A stretch of DNA of 64,000 nt from Bermanella sp034112345 (lineage in GTDB: Bacteria; Pseudomonadota; Gammaproteobacteria; Pseudomonadales; Oceanobacteraceae), in the NCBI GenBank assembly GCA_034112345.1, contig JAWUVN010000022.1:1-64000 (forward strand). The letters are read 5' to 3'. Position 1 is the first letter of the stretch, and each line of letters opens with the position of its first letter. The position numbers and the translations under genes were made by a program. Under the pieces are notes generated by a model. It did no database searches. It had not been told where the DNA came from and saw nothing but the letters and a program-made list of their open reading frames with translations. This document shows positions 35,080 through 44,003 of the stretch, piece by piece.

Positions 35080-36528
35080 ATGGCAGCTACCGCCGTCCAG
35101 CTAAACGATAACGAAGAACAACAACAAATTACGTATTTAGATGCCGTGGTTGCCAAACAAAAAGCGGCATATGCTGCTGCGCCTTATCCAAGCGCTAAAG
35201 AACGTCGTGCAGACCTAGATAAGTTAGCAGCTGCCCTACGTAAATACAAAGACGAATTAGCCGAAGCTGTTAACACTGACTTCAGCTCTCGTTCAAAAGC
35301 AGAAACCATGATTGCAGAAATCATGGTTACTCTTGAATGCATTAGCTATAACCGCAAAAACCTTAAAAAATGGATGAAGCCAAGTAGTCGCCATGTCAGC
35401 GTATTGTTTGCGCCAGCGTCAAACAAGGTGCACTACCAGCCTAAAGGGGTTGTAGGCATCATGGTACCTTGGAACTACCCCGTTCAACTTGCAGCGGCAC
35501 CCTTGGCAACAGCATTAGCTTCAGGTAACCGTGCTGTGATTAAGATGTCTGAATTTACACCGGCCACGAATGAAGTCATGCAGCGTATGCTGGCTGAGTT
35601 CTTCCCAGAAGATCAGGTCGCCATATTATCCGGTGAGGCTGAAGTAGGCGCAGCGTTCTCTAACATTCACTGGGATCACCTGATTTTTACAGGTTCAACC
35701 GCAGTTGCCCGCCACGTGATGTCAGCTTGTGGCAAAAACTTAGTGCCAGTTACTCTTGAACTGGGCGGTAAATCACCTTGTATTATCACTGAGAGCACAG
35801 ACTTAAAAGCTGCAGCTCGATCCATTGTATTTGGTAAAGCCACTAATGCGGGTCAAACCTGTATCGCACCCGACTACATCCTGTGTCCAAAACACAAGGT
35901 GGCAGGCTTAAAAGCGGCCATTGCTGAGCGCTATGAACTTAGCTTTCCAACGCTTAAAACAAACAATGATTACACAGCCATTATAAATGAGCGCCAACAC
36001 ACTCGCTTGCAAGGCCTATTGACCGACGCAAAAACTAAGGGCGCAAGCATTACTCAATTAAATAATGCAAATGAAGATTTTACAGATACTCGTAAAATCC
36101 CATTAACCATTGTAGAAAATACAAGTGAAGACATGAGCATCATGCAAGATGAGATCTTTGGCCCTCTACTGCCGATTCTAACCTACGATTCTTTAGAAGA
36201 AGCCATTACCTACATCAAAAAAGGTCCACGTCCTTTAGCCCTTTACTTGTTTTCGTTTAATAGTGCAGAACAAAACAAAGTATTGGCTGAAACCCATGCT
36301 GGCGGTGTCACCATAAACGATTGCTTAACACACATTGCGCAAGACGACATGCCATTTGGTGGCGTTGGTGATTCTGGCATTGGCGCGTATCACGGCAAAG
36401 AAGGGTTTGTATCATTGAGCCATGCTAAATCTGTTCATAAAAAAGGGCGCATTAACATGGGGCATTTAATTCACGCGCCACACGATCGCCTTATGCATAG
36501 ACTGATTAACAAATTTATCATCCGATAA
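35080..36528 (+). CDS. laoC: Aldehyde dehydrogenase LaoC-like (coniferyl aldehyde dehydrogenase type)
   Basis: The 482-residue NAD(P)-dependent aldehyde dehydrogenase has the catalytic Glu227 (LELGGK) and nucleophile Cys261 (GQTCIAP), and the Rossmann GSTAVARH stretch. The ATG at 35080 is chosen because GAAGGGG lies just before it; the frame opens 27 bases earlier. In LaoABCR it oxidises long-chain aldehydes to fatty acids. The C-terminus (LINKFIIR) is hydrophobic/basic, as in the coniferyl aldehyde dehydrogenase type. It is the first gene of laoC-laoB-laoA. Confidence 0.88.
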   Translation: MAATAVQLNDNEEQQQITYLDAVVAKQKAAYAAAPYPSAKERRADLDKLAAALRKYKDELAEAVNTDFSSRSKAETMIAEIMVTLECISYNRKNLKKWMKPSSRHVSVLFAPASNKVHYQPKGVVGIMVPWNYPVQLAAAPLATALASGNRAVIKMSEFTPATNEVMQRMLAEFFPEDQVAILSGEAEVGAAFSNIHWDHLIFTGSTAVARHVMSACGKNLVPVTLELGGKSPCIITESTDLKAAARSIVFGKATNAGQTCIAPDYILCPKHKVAGLKAAIAERYELSFPTLKTNNDYTAIINERQHTRLQGLLTDAKTKGASITQLNNANEDFTDTRKIPLTIVENTSEDMSIMQDEIFGPLLPILTYDSLEEAITYIKKGPRPLALYLFSFNSAEQNKVLAETHAGGVTINDCLTHIAQDDMPFGGVGDSGIGAYHGKEGFVSLSHAKSVHKKGRINMGHLIHAPHDRLMHRLINKFIIR

Positions 36529-36556
36529 ACGAGCTTACCTTTACGCTGATGATATT

Positions 36557-36585
36557 AAATAGGCCAATCTTATATTGGCCTATTT
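36557..36585 (+). repeat. 12-bp perfect hairpin between laoC and laoB
   Basis: AAATAGGCCAAT and ATTGGCCTATTT pair perfectly around a five-base loop, 19 bases before the laoB ATG. It is followed by CACATAATATGGAG with no T tract, so it is more likely a transcript-stability or processing hairpin than a strong terminator. Confidence 0.65.
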
Positions 36586-36604
36586 CACATAATATGGAGC
36601 CGCA

Positions 36605-37156
36605 ATGGATAGACGTTCATTTTTAAAATTAGGGTTTGCCAGTTCTGCCGCACTTACCGCCGTAGGTGCCACAGCCACCTTGAGCGGCTGCTCTGAGACG
36701 CTACCTGTAAATGGCAACTGGCGAGCATTAAAAGAAAAAGACCGCATCATGCTTGCTGCCATTGCACCCGTTATGTTGAAAGGCAGCTTTCCAGAGGACC
36801 CCAAAGACCAACAAGCTGCAAACCATAAAATTTTAACGGTTATTGACTCTGTCATCTTTAATTTAGGGCCTTACAACGCAAAGCAAATGTCTGATCTATT
36901 CATGCTACTCACCTTCACGCCGACCCGAGGCCTAACAACAGGGGTTTGGAGCAAATGGGAAGACGCCAGTGAACCAGAAATAGAAAATTTTATCGTAAAA
37001 TGGAGAGAGAGTTCATTGGGTTTATTCAACCTTGGTTTTAATGGCATCAGCCAGTTGCTAATCGCAGCATGGTACGGACAAAAAGAAACATGGGCTGCCA
37101 TTGGCTATCCAGGCCCACCCCATGCTGATGTTCTAATCACCAAAAAATCCCATTAA
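36605..37156 (+). CDS. laoB: LaoB-like Tat-exported lipoprotein-type protein
   Basis: This 183-residue protein starts with a twin-arginine signal (MDRRSFLKLG) and has a lipobox LSGC at residues 26-29. The Cys is a likely lipidation site. No known domain was recognised; the length and place before a GMC dehydrogenase resemble small subunits of membrane-bound dehydrogenases such as gluconate 2-dehydrogenase subunit 3. In P. aeruginosa LaoB (PA0365) lies in the same position. GGAG precedes the ATG. Function as LaoA partner is an inference. Confidence 0.75.
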   Translation: MDRRSFLKLGFASSAALTAVGATATLSGCSETLPVNGNWRALKEKDRIMLAAIAPVMLKGSFPEDPKDQQAANHKILTVIDSVIFNLGPYNAKQMSDLFMLLTFTPTRGLTTGVWSKWEDASEPEIENFIVKWRESSLGLFNLGFNGISQLLIAAWYGQKETWAAIGYPGPPHADVLITKKSH

Positions 37157-37181
37157 CTTTTCACTATAGATAAAAATAATT

Positions 37182-38801
37182 ATGGCCATTCCAGATGTTT
37201 TTAAACAACGCGCCCAAAGTGAAAATTGGGATTTAAACGATGCAGCGACACTCACTGCAAATAAAACAATTGAAGCTGATGTAATTATTATAGGCACTGG
37301 CGCTGGGGGCGGTGTCAGCGCTGAGGTACTCAGCCAAGCCGGTCTTAAAGTGGTAATGATTGAAGAAGGTGGTTTGCACACTTCTGATGATTTCAACATG
37401 GATGAACTAGACGCATTACCTAACCTATATCAAGAAGGCGGCACACGATCCTCGAAAGACGGTGCGATTAACATTTTACAAGGTCGTACTGTGGGCGGCA
37501 CAACGGTCGTAAACTGGACATCTTGCTTTCGCACACCTGCCGCCACGCTAAACCACTGGAAAAAAGAACACGGTGTAAACGGTTTTTCCCCTGAAGATAT
37601 GAAACCCTATTTTGAAAAAATGGAGCAGCGCCTAAAAGTAGAAAAATGGGCTATGGCACCTAACTCAAACAACGACATACTAAAAAGGGGTTGTGAGAAA
37701 AACAATTGGTCTTGGTCCGTCATCCCCCGCAACGTATCTGGATGCTGGGATCTAGGTTACTGCGGAACTGGGTGCCCAACCAATGCCAAACAAAGCATGC
37801 TTGTCACCACCGTTCCAGGCGCACTGAAAAATGGTGCATCACTTTATTACCGCTGCAGTGCCAATAAATTAATTTTTTCAAATAATAAAGTTAAAAGTGT
37901 TGAGTGCCATGCTTTAGGTAAAGATGGCAAAACGCCCACTGGCATAAAACTTTCTTTTAAAGCCAAGCACATTGTTTTAAGCGGCGGTGCAATTAACAAT
38001 CCAGGTTTATTATTAAGATCAAACGCACCTGATCCCCATAATTTAATTGGCAAGCGCACCACGATTCACCCGGTCAATCTCAATCTTGCCCAAATGCCCG
38101 ATACGGTGAATCCGTTTTATGGCGCCCCTCAATCCATCTACAGTGACCACTTTCAATGGCCTAACACCGACGAAATGGGCTTTAAGCTAGAAGTGCCGCC
38201 TATTCAACCTGTAATGGGGGGCCAGATTGCAGGCTTCCATGGGGTACAACTCACAGAAACCATGGAAAATTTCCCTAACCTGCAAGGTACCCTAGCCTTA
38301 ATGCGCGATGGCTTTAACGAGCAAAGCCAGGGCGGGGCCGTAGAACTGGACAGTAAGGGCAAACCCATCCTTGACTACCCAATTACAGACTACCTTTGGA
38401 AAGGCCTGCGTAAAGCCCACCATGTAATGGCTGAGATACAATTTGCCGCAGGCGCTAAAAAGGTAAAACCCCTACACCTCGATGCACACTTTTATAAAAG
38501 CTTAGCTGAGTGTAAAAACGCCATCGATACACTCCCACAAGAGTTATTCCGCCAGCGTATTATGACGGCCCACCTAATGGGTGGCTGTATAATGGGCGAA
38601 AATGAGCAAAGCTCTGTTATCAACAGTCAGGGGGGGTTTCATCACGCTGATAACCTTTCTATCATTGATGGCTCTGCATTCCCCACCAGTATCGGCGCTA
38701 ACCCTCAGCTATCCATATACGGCCTAGCCCTTAAACAATCGACTGAGTTAGCAAATATCCTAACTGGAAAAACCACCAATAATGCTCCTGCTAGCGCCTA
38801 G
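37182..38801 (+). CDS. laoA: GMC-family alcohol oxidoreductase LaoA-like
   Basis: The 539-residue flavoprotein has the FAD dinucleotide motif IIIGTGAGGG (residues 35-44), the GMC signature region VGGTTVVNW, a Cys-rich stretch (GCWDLGYCGTGC) and the C-terminal substrate domain HLMGGCIMG with the expected His/Asn region near IDGSAFPTSIGANPQL. LaoA oxidises long-chain alcohols to aldehydes for LaoC. No signal peptide is seen on this subunit, whereas LaoB has one; co-export with LaoB through Tat is possible. It lies 25 bases after laoB. Confidence 0.88.
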   Translation: MAIPDVFKQRAQSENWDLNDAATLTANKTIEADVIIIGTGAGGGVSAEVLSQAGLKVVMIEEGGLHTSDDFNMDELDALPNLYQEGGTRSSKDGAINILQGRTVGGTTVVNWTSCFRTPAATLNHWKKEHGVNGFSPEDMKPYFEKMEQRLKVEKWAMAPNSNNDILKRGCEKNNWSWSVIPRNVSGCWDLGYCGTGCPTNAKQSMLVTTVPGALKNGASLYYRCSANKLIFSNNKVKSVECHALGKDGKTPTGIKLSFKAKHIVLSGGAINNPGLLLRSNAPDPHNLIGKRTTIHPVNLNLAQMPDTVNPFYGAPQSIYSDHFQWPNTDEMGFKLEVPPIQPVMGGQIAGFHGVQLTETMENFPNLQGTLALMRDGFNEQSQGGAVELDSKGKPILDYPITDYLWKGLRKAHHVMAEIQFAAGAKKVKPLHLDAHFYKSLAECKNAIDTLPQELFRQRIMTAHLMGGCIMGENEQSSVINSQGGFHHADNLSIIDGSAFPTSIGANPQLSIYGLALKQSTELANILTGKTTNNAPASA

Positions 38802-38848
38802 CCAAAGGGCTAAAAGCTAGCTAACTTATATTAATAGGCATGCACAGT

Positions 38849-38896
38849 AAGTGCGCACTTAACGTTCTTATCCATTAGATAGTTGAGTGCGCATTA
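38849..38896. repeat. Imperfect inverted repeat upstream of coaD
   Basis: AAGTGCGCACTTAAC and GTTGAGTGCGCATT are inverted copies matching at 11 of 14 positions, about 20 bases apart. The left arm itself contains the palindrome AGTGCGCACT. It lies between laoA and coaD and could be an operator or terminator-like structure. Confidence 0.45.
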
Positions 38897-38945
38897 CAAA
38901 TTGATTACCATGCCGCCATAGATATTCCGCCCCAAGGCAGATTTG

Positions 38946-39434
38946 ATGATTAAAGTTCTCTACCCAGGTACATTCGATCCTATTACCAATGGTCATACGG
39001 ATCTGGTTGAGCGCGCTTCTCGTATGTTCGATACGGTTGTAGTTGCCATAGCAGAAAGCCCAAACAAAAAGCCGTTACTGCCTTTAGAACAGCGCTGTAA
39101 CCTTGCTCGTGAAGTATTGGGGCACATCCCCAATGTAGAAATAGTGGGCTTTAATACCCTACTGGCTCATTTTGCTAAAGAACAAGGGGCGAACGTTTTA
39201 TTGCGTGGTCTACGAGCTGTCTCAGATTTTGAGTTCGAATTTCAGCTGGCCAACATGAACCGTGCATTAGCGCCTGATATGGAAACAGTATTCTTAACGC
39301 CACACGAAAAACACTCGTATATCAGTTCAACTCTGATTCGAGAGATTGCACGATTAGATGGAGAAGTAGCAAAGTTTGTACACCCATCCGTTGAGCAGGC
39401 CCTGTTAGAACGATTTAGTCGTGATAAAGACTAA
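38946..39434 (+). CDS. coaD: Phosphopantetheine adenylyltransferase
   Basis: CoaD makes dephospho-CoA from 4'-phosphopantetheine and ATP. The 162-residue protein has PGTFDPITNGH (Thr9, His17), RGLRAVSDFEFEFQLANMN and ISSTLIREIA. A TTG one codon upstream is possible, but the ATG at 38946 with AAGG before it fits better. It lies after laoCBA and before ferredoxin, as in Pseudomonas PA0363-PA0362. Confidence 0.97.
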   Translation: MIKVLYPGTFDPITNGHTDLVERASRMFDTVVVAIAESPNKKPLLPLEQRCNLAREVLGHIPNVEIVGFNTLLAHFAKEQGANVLLRGLRAVSDFEFEFQLANMNRALAPDMETVFLTPHEKHSYISSTLIREIARLDGEVAKFVHPSVEQALLERFSRDKD

Positions 39435-39516
39435 ACATTACTTATATCAATATGGCGGTGCTTTCATACGTTACACTGCTCGCCATATGCTTACGTTATA
39501 TTGAGGTATCTAATTC

Positions 39517-39762
39517 ATGGCATTACTAATTACCGACGATTGCATTAACTGTGATGTATGCGAACCAGAGTGTCCTAACGAAGCCATTTATGAAGGGGAT
39601 GAGATCTACGAGATTGACCCAAGTAAATGCACAGAGTGTGTAGGCCATTACGATGAGCCACAGTGCCAGCTAGTGTGCCCTGTAGACTGCATCCCGCTTG
39701 ACCCTAACAACGCAGAGACTCAAGAAGAGTTACAAACAAAATATGAAAAGCTAACCGCTTAA
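39517..39762 (+). CDS. fdx: YfhL-type 2[4Fe-4S] ferredoxin
   Basis: This 81-residue ferredoxin has two clusters: CINCDVCEPECPNEAI and CTECVGHYDEPQCQLVCPVDCIP. The second cluster has the enlarged loop (VGHYDEPQ) found in Allochromatium-type ferredoxins with very low potential. It is likely to be transcribed with coaD or on its own; a terminator follows. Confidence 0.95.
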   Translation: MALLITDDCINCDVCEPECPNEAIYEGDEIYEIDPSKCTECVGHYDEPQCQLVCPVDCIPLDPNNAETQEELQTKYEKLTA

Positions 39763-39794
39763 TTAAATTGCTCTAGATTGTTAGCTTCACCTTT

Positions 39795-39828
39795 AAAACC
39801 GCATAAGGCAACTTAAGCGGTTTTTTTG
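39795..39828 (+). terminator. Rho-independent terminator after fdx
   Basis: AAACCGC and GCGGTTT pair (with further TTAAG pairing inside) and are followed by seven T residues, 33 bases past the fdx stop. Confidence 0.88.
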
Positions 39829-39966
39829 TACGTTAAAATTGGATATGTTGGCTTAGATTCGCCTTTTAGCTATCTTGTCTTGCAGCCAATGCATAGAAGT
39901 CAGATTTAAAAGTAGCCACAGATACTGTTAATGGCCTTAATCAAACTATTTACTTTTCTACAGACA

Positions 39967-39997
39967 TAAAAAAACCAGCTATGAAGCTGGCTTTTTA
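39967..39997 (-). terminator. Terminator of tRNA-Phe
   Basis: AAACCAGCT and AGCTGGCTTT pair around ATGA, with A and T runs on both sides. It lies just downstream of the tRNA gene on its strand. Confidence 0.85.
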
Positions 39998-40006
39998 AGA
40001 ATTAGA

Positions 40007-40082
40007 TGGTGCCCAGACGCGGAATCGAACCACGGACACGAGGATTTTCAATCCTCTGCTCTACCGACTGAGCTATCTGGGC
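40007..40082 (-). tRNA. tRNA-Phe (anticodon GAA)
   Basis: The 76-base gene reads GCCCAGATAGCTCAGTCGG at the 5' end on the minus strand and ends GTCTGGGCACCA, with CCA encoded. The anticodon arm GATTGAAAATC gives GAA and the T arm has GGTTCGATTCC. All four stems pair and it resembles E. coli tRNA-Phe closely. Confidence 0.98.
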
Positions 40083-40220
40083 ATATCAACAACAGCACTT
40101 GGCTTCGTTGAGGTGGCGTATTAAACCTTCAATCAATATTCTTGTCAACCCTGATGGGAATTAAATTGCGTTAGATATCAGAGACTTAATCCCACAGGGT
40201 AATTTTATAAAACCTTAATA

Positions 40221-40496
40221 TTAGTCAGGGCTAGGCGCCACATAGCCTTCAGCTTGATCCACCTCTTCACCGTTAAAGAACTTTTTCATTTGGCCTTGTA
40301 GGTATTTACGACTGGTCATGTCCATCATATTCAGGTGCTGCTCATTAATGATACGTGTTTGGTGCTCCATCCACTCTAACCAAGCTTTCTGGCTTATATT
40401 CTCAAATACGTCTTGCCCCATAACACCTGGAAAAGGCGGTTTTATTAAGCCTTCTAGCTCTTCTTTAAAGCGACGACACATAACGGTTCGACTCAT
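40221..40496 (-). CDS. Probable Fe(2+)-trafficking protein YggX
   Basis: The 91-residue protein starts MSRTVMCRRFKEELEGLI and contains PPFPG and ISQKAWLEWMEHQTRIINE, diagnostic for the YggX family linked to iron handling and protection of Fe-S proteins. Its start ATG overlaps the mutY stop (ATGA), so the two are translationally coupled, as in E. coli and Pseudomonas. Confidence 0.96.
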   Translation of the reverse strand: MSRTVMCRRFKEELEGLIKPPFPGVMGQDVFENISQKAWLEWMEHQTRIINEQHLNMMDMTSRKYLQGQMKKFFNGEEVDQAEGYVAPSPD

Positions 40497-41530
40497 AACA
40501 GAGACTCCAATAATTTTTTAACAGGTGCGGCTAAGCCCACACTGGCAGGATTGGCTAGATCATACCAAAGCAAAGCCCTTTCACCCACTAGATCCGGCTT
40601 AGCATTAAGCTGTATGCGGATAGGATGAATATCTAGATGATAATGACTGAAGGTATGCCTAAACATCTCTTTGTCTTCAACTTTGGCTATTGAAGCATTT
40701 AGAAGCCATTCGCTTTCAGCGTAACTCTCGATCACCGGCTGCTGCGGAAATATCCACAATCCACCCCAGATACCTGAATCTGGTTGCTGCAATAATAGAA
40801 CCTCACCTTCGTGTTCTAACATGATCATTCGAATGGATTTAACCGGCTTTTCTTTTTTAGGCTTACTGTTAGGGAAAGCTTTCACATTCTCTTGAGCATA
40901 AGCTTCACACTGAGCCATCAGTGGACAAACCTGGCATTGAGGCTTACTACGCGAACATAAGGTCGCACCTAGATCCATCATGGCCTGAGTATAATCACCC
41001 GTGCGCTTAGCTGGCGTATAACGCTCTGCGATCAGCCACATTTGATCCGCTATCTTTTTGTTGCCGGGCCAGCCCTCTATCGCATGAAAACGGCTTAGTA
41101 CACGCTTAACATTACCATCTAAAATACTGGCCGATATACCCATGCTAATACTCGCAATAGCCCCCGCAGTAGAGCGACCAATTCCCGACAAACTTTCTAA
41201 CGCTTCTACGCTTTTAGGAAACTCACCTGCAAACTCATTTACAACGGTTTGCGCGCACTTATGCAAGTTACGCGCTCTTGCGTAATACCCTAACCCTGTC
41301 CAGTAATGCAACACTTCATCAGTTGAAGCTTCAGCCAAAGCCTCAACAGTAGGGAACCGCTCCATAAAGCGCAGATAGTAATCAATAACCGTTACAACCT
41401 GGGTTTGCTGCAGCATAATTTCAGACACCCATACTCTGTATGGGGTTTTATTTTTTTGCCAAGGTAAATCATGACGACCGTGGTCGTCAAACCAATTAAG
41501 AACCGCTTGGCTAAATAAGGAGTCACTCAT
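40493..41530 (-). CDS. mutY: A/G-specific adenine glycosylase MutY
   Basis: MutY removes adenine mispaired with 8-oxoguanine. The 345-residue protein has the HhH region ESLSGIGRSTAGAI with the catalytic Asp in SILDGNVKRVL, the catalytic Glu in SEIMLQQTQV, the [4Fe-4S] Cys spacing C-x6-C-x2-C-x5-C (CSRSKPQCQVCPLMAQC) and a C-terminal NUDIX-like domain. I chose the ATG at 41530; an in-frame TTG 15 bases upstream is less likely. It overlaps yggX by 4 bases. Confidence 0.97.
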   Translation of the reverse strand: MSDSLFSQAVLNWFDDHGRHDLPWQKNKTPYRVWVSEIMLQQTQVVTVIDYYLRFMERFPTVEALAEASTDEVLHYWTGLGYYARARNLHKCAQTVVNEFAGEFPKSVEALESLSGIGRSTAGAIASISMGISASILDGNVKRVLSRFHAIEGWPGNKKIADQMWLIAERYTPAKRTGDYTQAMMDLGATLCSRSKPQCQVCPLMAQCEAYAQENVKAFPNSKPKKEKPVKSIRMIMLEHEGEVLLLQQPDSGIWGGLWIFPQQPVIESYAESEWLLNASIAKVEDKEMFRHTFSHYHLDIHPIRIQLNAKPDLVGERALLWYDLANPASVGLAAPVKKLLESLL

Positions 41531-41606
41531 GAAGAAAAACAACAAGGATAATAATGAACGTGGAGCCTACCTGAACCCCATTGAAGATGTAAGATAAAAA
41601 GCGGAG

Positions 41607-44003
41607 TTAACTAGCTTTGCTTTTTTGCAAGATAAAACCCTCAAGATCGAAGGCAGGCATTGGCCGTGCTATCAAATAACCCTGACCATATTCGCAGCGA
41701 TTTGAACGAAGGAAATCAAGTTGCTCAGTGGTTTCAATTCCTTCGGCTACCACCCGCAAATTTAGCTTATGTGCCATGGCGATAACGGCAGCGGTGATGG
41801 CCATGTCGTTTAAATCTGCCGGTATATCCATTACAAAACTGCGATCCACTTTTAATATATCGATAGGGAACCGCTTTAAGTAGCTCAATGAAGAATACCC
41901 AGTGCCAAAATCATCAATGGCAATAGAAATGCCCATCTCTTTTATTTCACGCATGGTTAATATAGCTAGCTCCACATTATCCATTAGCGTACTTTCTGTG
42001 ATCTCTAATTCTAAAATCGAAACTGGGCAACCCGTTATCTCAAGGGTTTCTTTTAAATTTAAAACCAAGCCAGGATCACTGAACTGACGAGCCGACAAAT
42101 TCACAGCCACTCTTGCGTCATGAGGCCAAATACCTAAATCCAGTAATTGTTTTATTTGCATGCAGGCTTTTCGTAAAACCCACTTACCAATAGGAACAAT
42201 CAAACCGCTTTCTTCTGCAATGGGAATAAAATGATCGGGGCTAATCATGTTTTTTCCATCAGGCACCCAGCGTATCAACGCCTCAGCCCCAACAAAACGA
42301 TTACTGATCAAATCAATTTTTGGCTGATAATAAATAATGAAATCATCTTCTGAATCTATGGAGGCTCGTAAATCTTTTTCGATTTTTAAATAACCCATCA
42401 TCTCTTTATTCATTTCTTCAGAGAAAAACTGAAAGTTATTTCGACCATTCGCTTTAGCCTGATACATGGCTAAATCTGCATTACGCATTAAAGTAATTTC
42501 ATCATCACCATCGCTTGGAGAAAGGGTGATGCCGATACTGGCTGTATTGATTATTTCTTGGTTATTGATAAAAATCGGCATACTTAATGAGTGTAATATT
42601 TTCTCTGCTATATGATGCACACCATGTGTGGAATCTATATCAGTTAATAACACTGTAAACTCATCACCACCGATTCGCGATACAGTATCGCTTTCACGAA
42701 TACACTCTTTTAGCTTACGAGCCACCTCAATTAAAAGTTGATCCCCCGCATCGTGCCCTTGTGAGTCATTAATGCGTTTAAATTGATCTAAATCTAAAAA
42801 TAGTAGCGCTATGAATGTTCCGCGACGCTTACTCTCAGCCACAGCCTTACTTAAACGATCTTTAAATAAACGCCGATTAGATAAACCAGTTAACGGATCG
42901 TAAAATGCTAAGTTTTCCATTTGTATCTGCGCATTTTTTAAATCGGTGATATCACTCAACGCACCCATGTAACCATAAACAACACCCTTACTATCAAAAA
43001 GGACACTGGCTTCGATTATACTCCAGATAATTGAGTTATCTTCTTGTTCGAACCCCACCTCAACCACAAAAGCTTTATGGTCTTGTGCCAATTCAGACCA
43101 TGATTTCAATGTTTTGCGGCGATCCTCCATTCGAATTCGACCCAACCAATGCTCTAATTTTACCAAGGGCTGCTTGATTCCCGTTATTTCAATCCATCGA
43201 TTATTTACATAAGTAATTTGGTTTTCTAGATTTATTTGAAAAATACCCACTGGGGCCAATGTTGATAACTGCCTGAATTTTTCTTCACTAGAATAAAGAC
43301 TTTCGGTTTCTTCTTCGATTTTACTGAGCATGGTATTAAATACATCTGCCATGTCTCCAAGCTCATCTTTTACACCCCTATGTGCACGTAAACTGTAATC
43401 TTTATTTTCTGTAATGTTACGAGCGGTTATTGCGATTTGTTTAATCGGTTTAACAAGCAGGAACTGCAAGTATTTTGCAATAATTGTAGATGCAACAAAC
43501 ACCATAAAAATCACAAGAAGAATATACATAATCTGATCATGCCAGCGCTTAGATAACCAATCTAAACTCACCCTCATGTATAGCGTACCAATCAACAAAT
43601 GATCCAATTCTATTGGTTCATAAATTTCAATAGACTCTCCGATCATTACTTCTGTTTTCTGAGGGATTTTAGGGCAGGGGTCTTGGTCAAAATGAATAAA
43701 GTGATGATATGCGAATACCTGATTACCACTGTCGTATATACACGCCATAACAATATTAGGGTTTTCCCCCAGTGCTTTTAGATTTGATTCTGCTTGACGA
43801 GCATCACCAAAGATTAAGGCGGCTGTAGTACGATTGGCAATAATACTGGCCAGCATCCTCATGTCTTCAGATACATTAGTCGCTTCTTGATCGCGATCGT
43901 ATTGCACGAAAGCAAAGCTGGTAGCCAATACCGCTATAACACTGGTCAGTACAATACTGCCCACTAGCTTGGTTCTGAGATGAAGCTTAGGCAGCCAACT
44001 CAT
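41607..44003 (-). CDS. PAS-GGDEF-EAL c-di-GMP enzyme with periplasmic sensor and HAMP
   Basis: This 798-residue protein has a helix at about 12-33, a periplasmic sensor of about 120 residues (CHASE8-like, as in YfiN/TpbB), a helix at 158-176, HAMP at 180-235, PAS/PAC at about 240-358, GGDEF at 445-449 and EAL at 574-576. The product-inhibition site RxxD (436-439) is intact. The EAL domain keeps YYQPK and DDFGTGYSSL (697-706). Both activities look possible. The yfiR-like gene upstream overlaps by one base in an ATGA-type arrangement, so YfiR probably controls this enzyme. Confidence 0.9.
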   Translation of the reverse strand: MSWLPKLHLRTKLVGSIVLTSVIAVLATSFAFVQYDRDQEATNVSEDMRMLASIIANRTTAALIFGDARQAESNLKALGENPNIVMACIYDSGNQVFAYHHFIHFDQDPCPKIPQKTEVMIGESIEIYEPIELDHLLIGTLYMRVSLDWLSKRWHDQIMYILLVIFMVFVASTIIAKYLQFLLVKPIKQIAITARNITENKDYSLRAHRGVKDELGDMADVFNTMLSKIEEETESLYSSEEKFRQLSTLAPVGIFQINLENQITYVNNRWIEITGIKQPLVKLEHWLGRIRMEDRRKTLKSWSELAQDHKAFVVEVGFEQEDNSIIWSIIEASVLFDSKGVVYGYMGALSDITDLKNAQIQMENLAFYDPLTGLSNRRLFKDRLSKAVAESKRRGTFIALLFLDLDQFKRINDSQGHDAGDQLLIEVARKLKECIRESDTVSRIGGDEFTVLLTDIDSTHGVHHIAEKILHSLSMPIFINNQEIINTASIGITLSPSDGDDEITLMRNADLAMYQAKANGRNNFQFFSEEMNKEMMGYLKIEKDLRASIDSEDDFIIYYQPKIDLISNRFVGAEALIRWVPDGKNMISPDHFIPIAEESGLIVPIGKWVLRKACMQIKQLLDLGIWPHDARVAVNLSARQFSDPGLVLNLKETLEITGCPVSILELEITESTLMDNVELAILTMREIKEMGISIAIDDFGTGYSSLSYLKRFPIDILKVDRSFVMDIPADLNDMAITAAVIAMAHKLNLRVVAEGIETTEQLDFLRSNRCEYGQGYLIARPMPAFDLEGFILQKSKAS

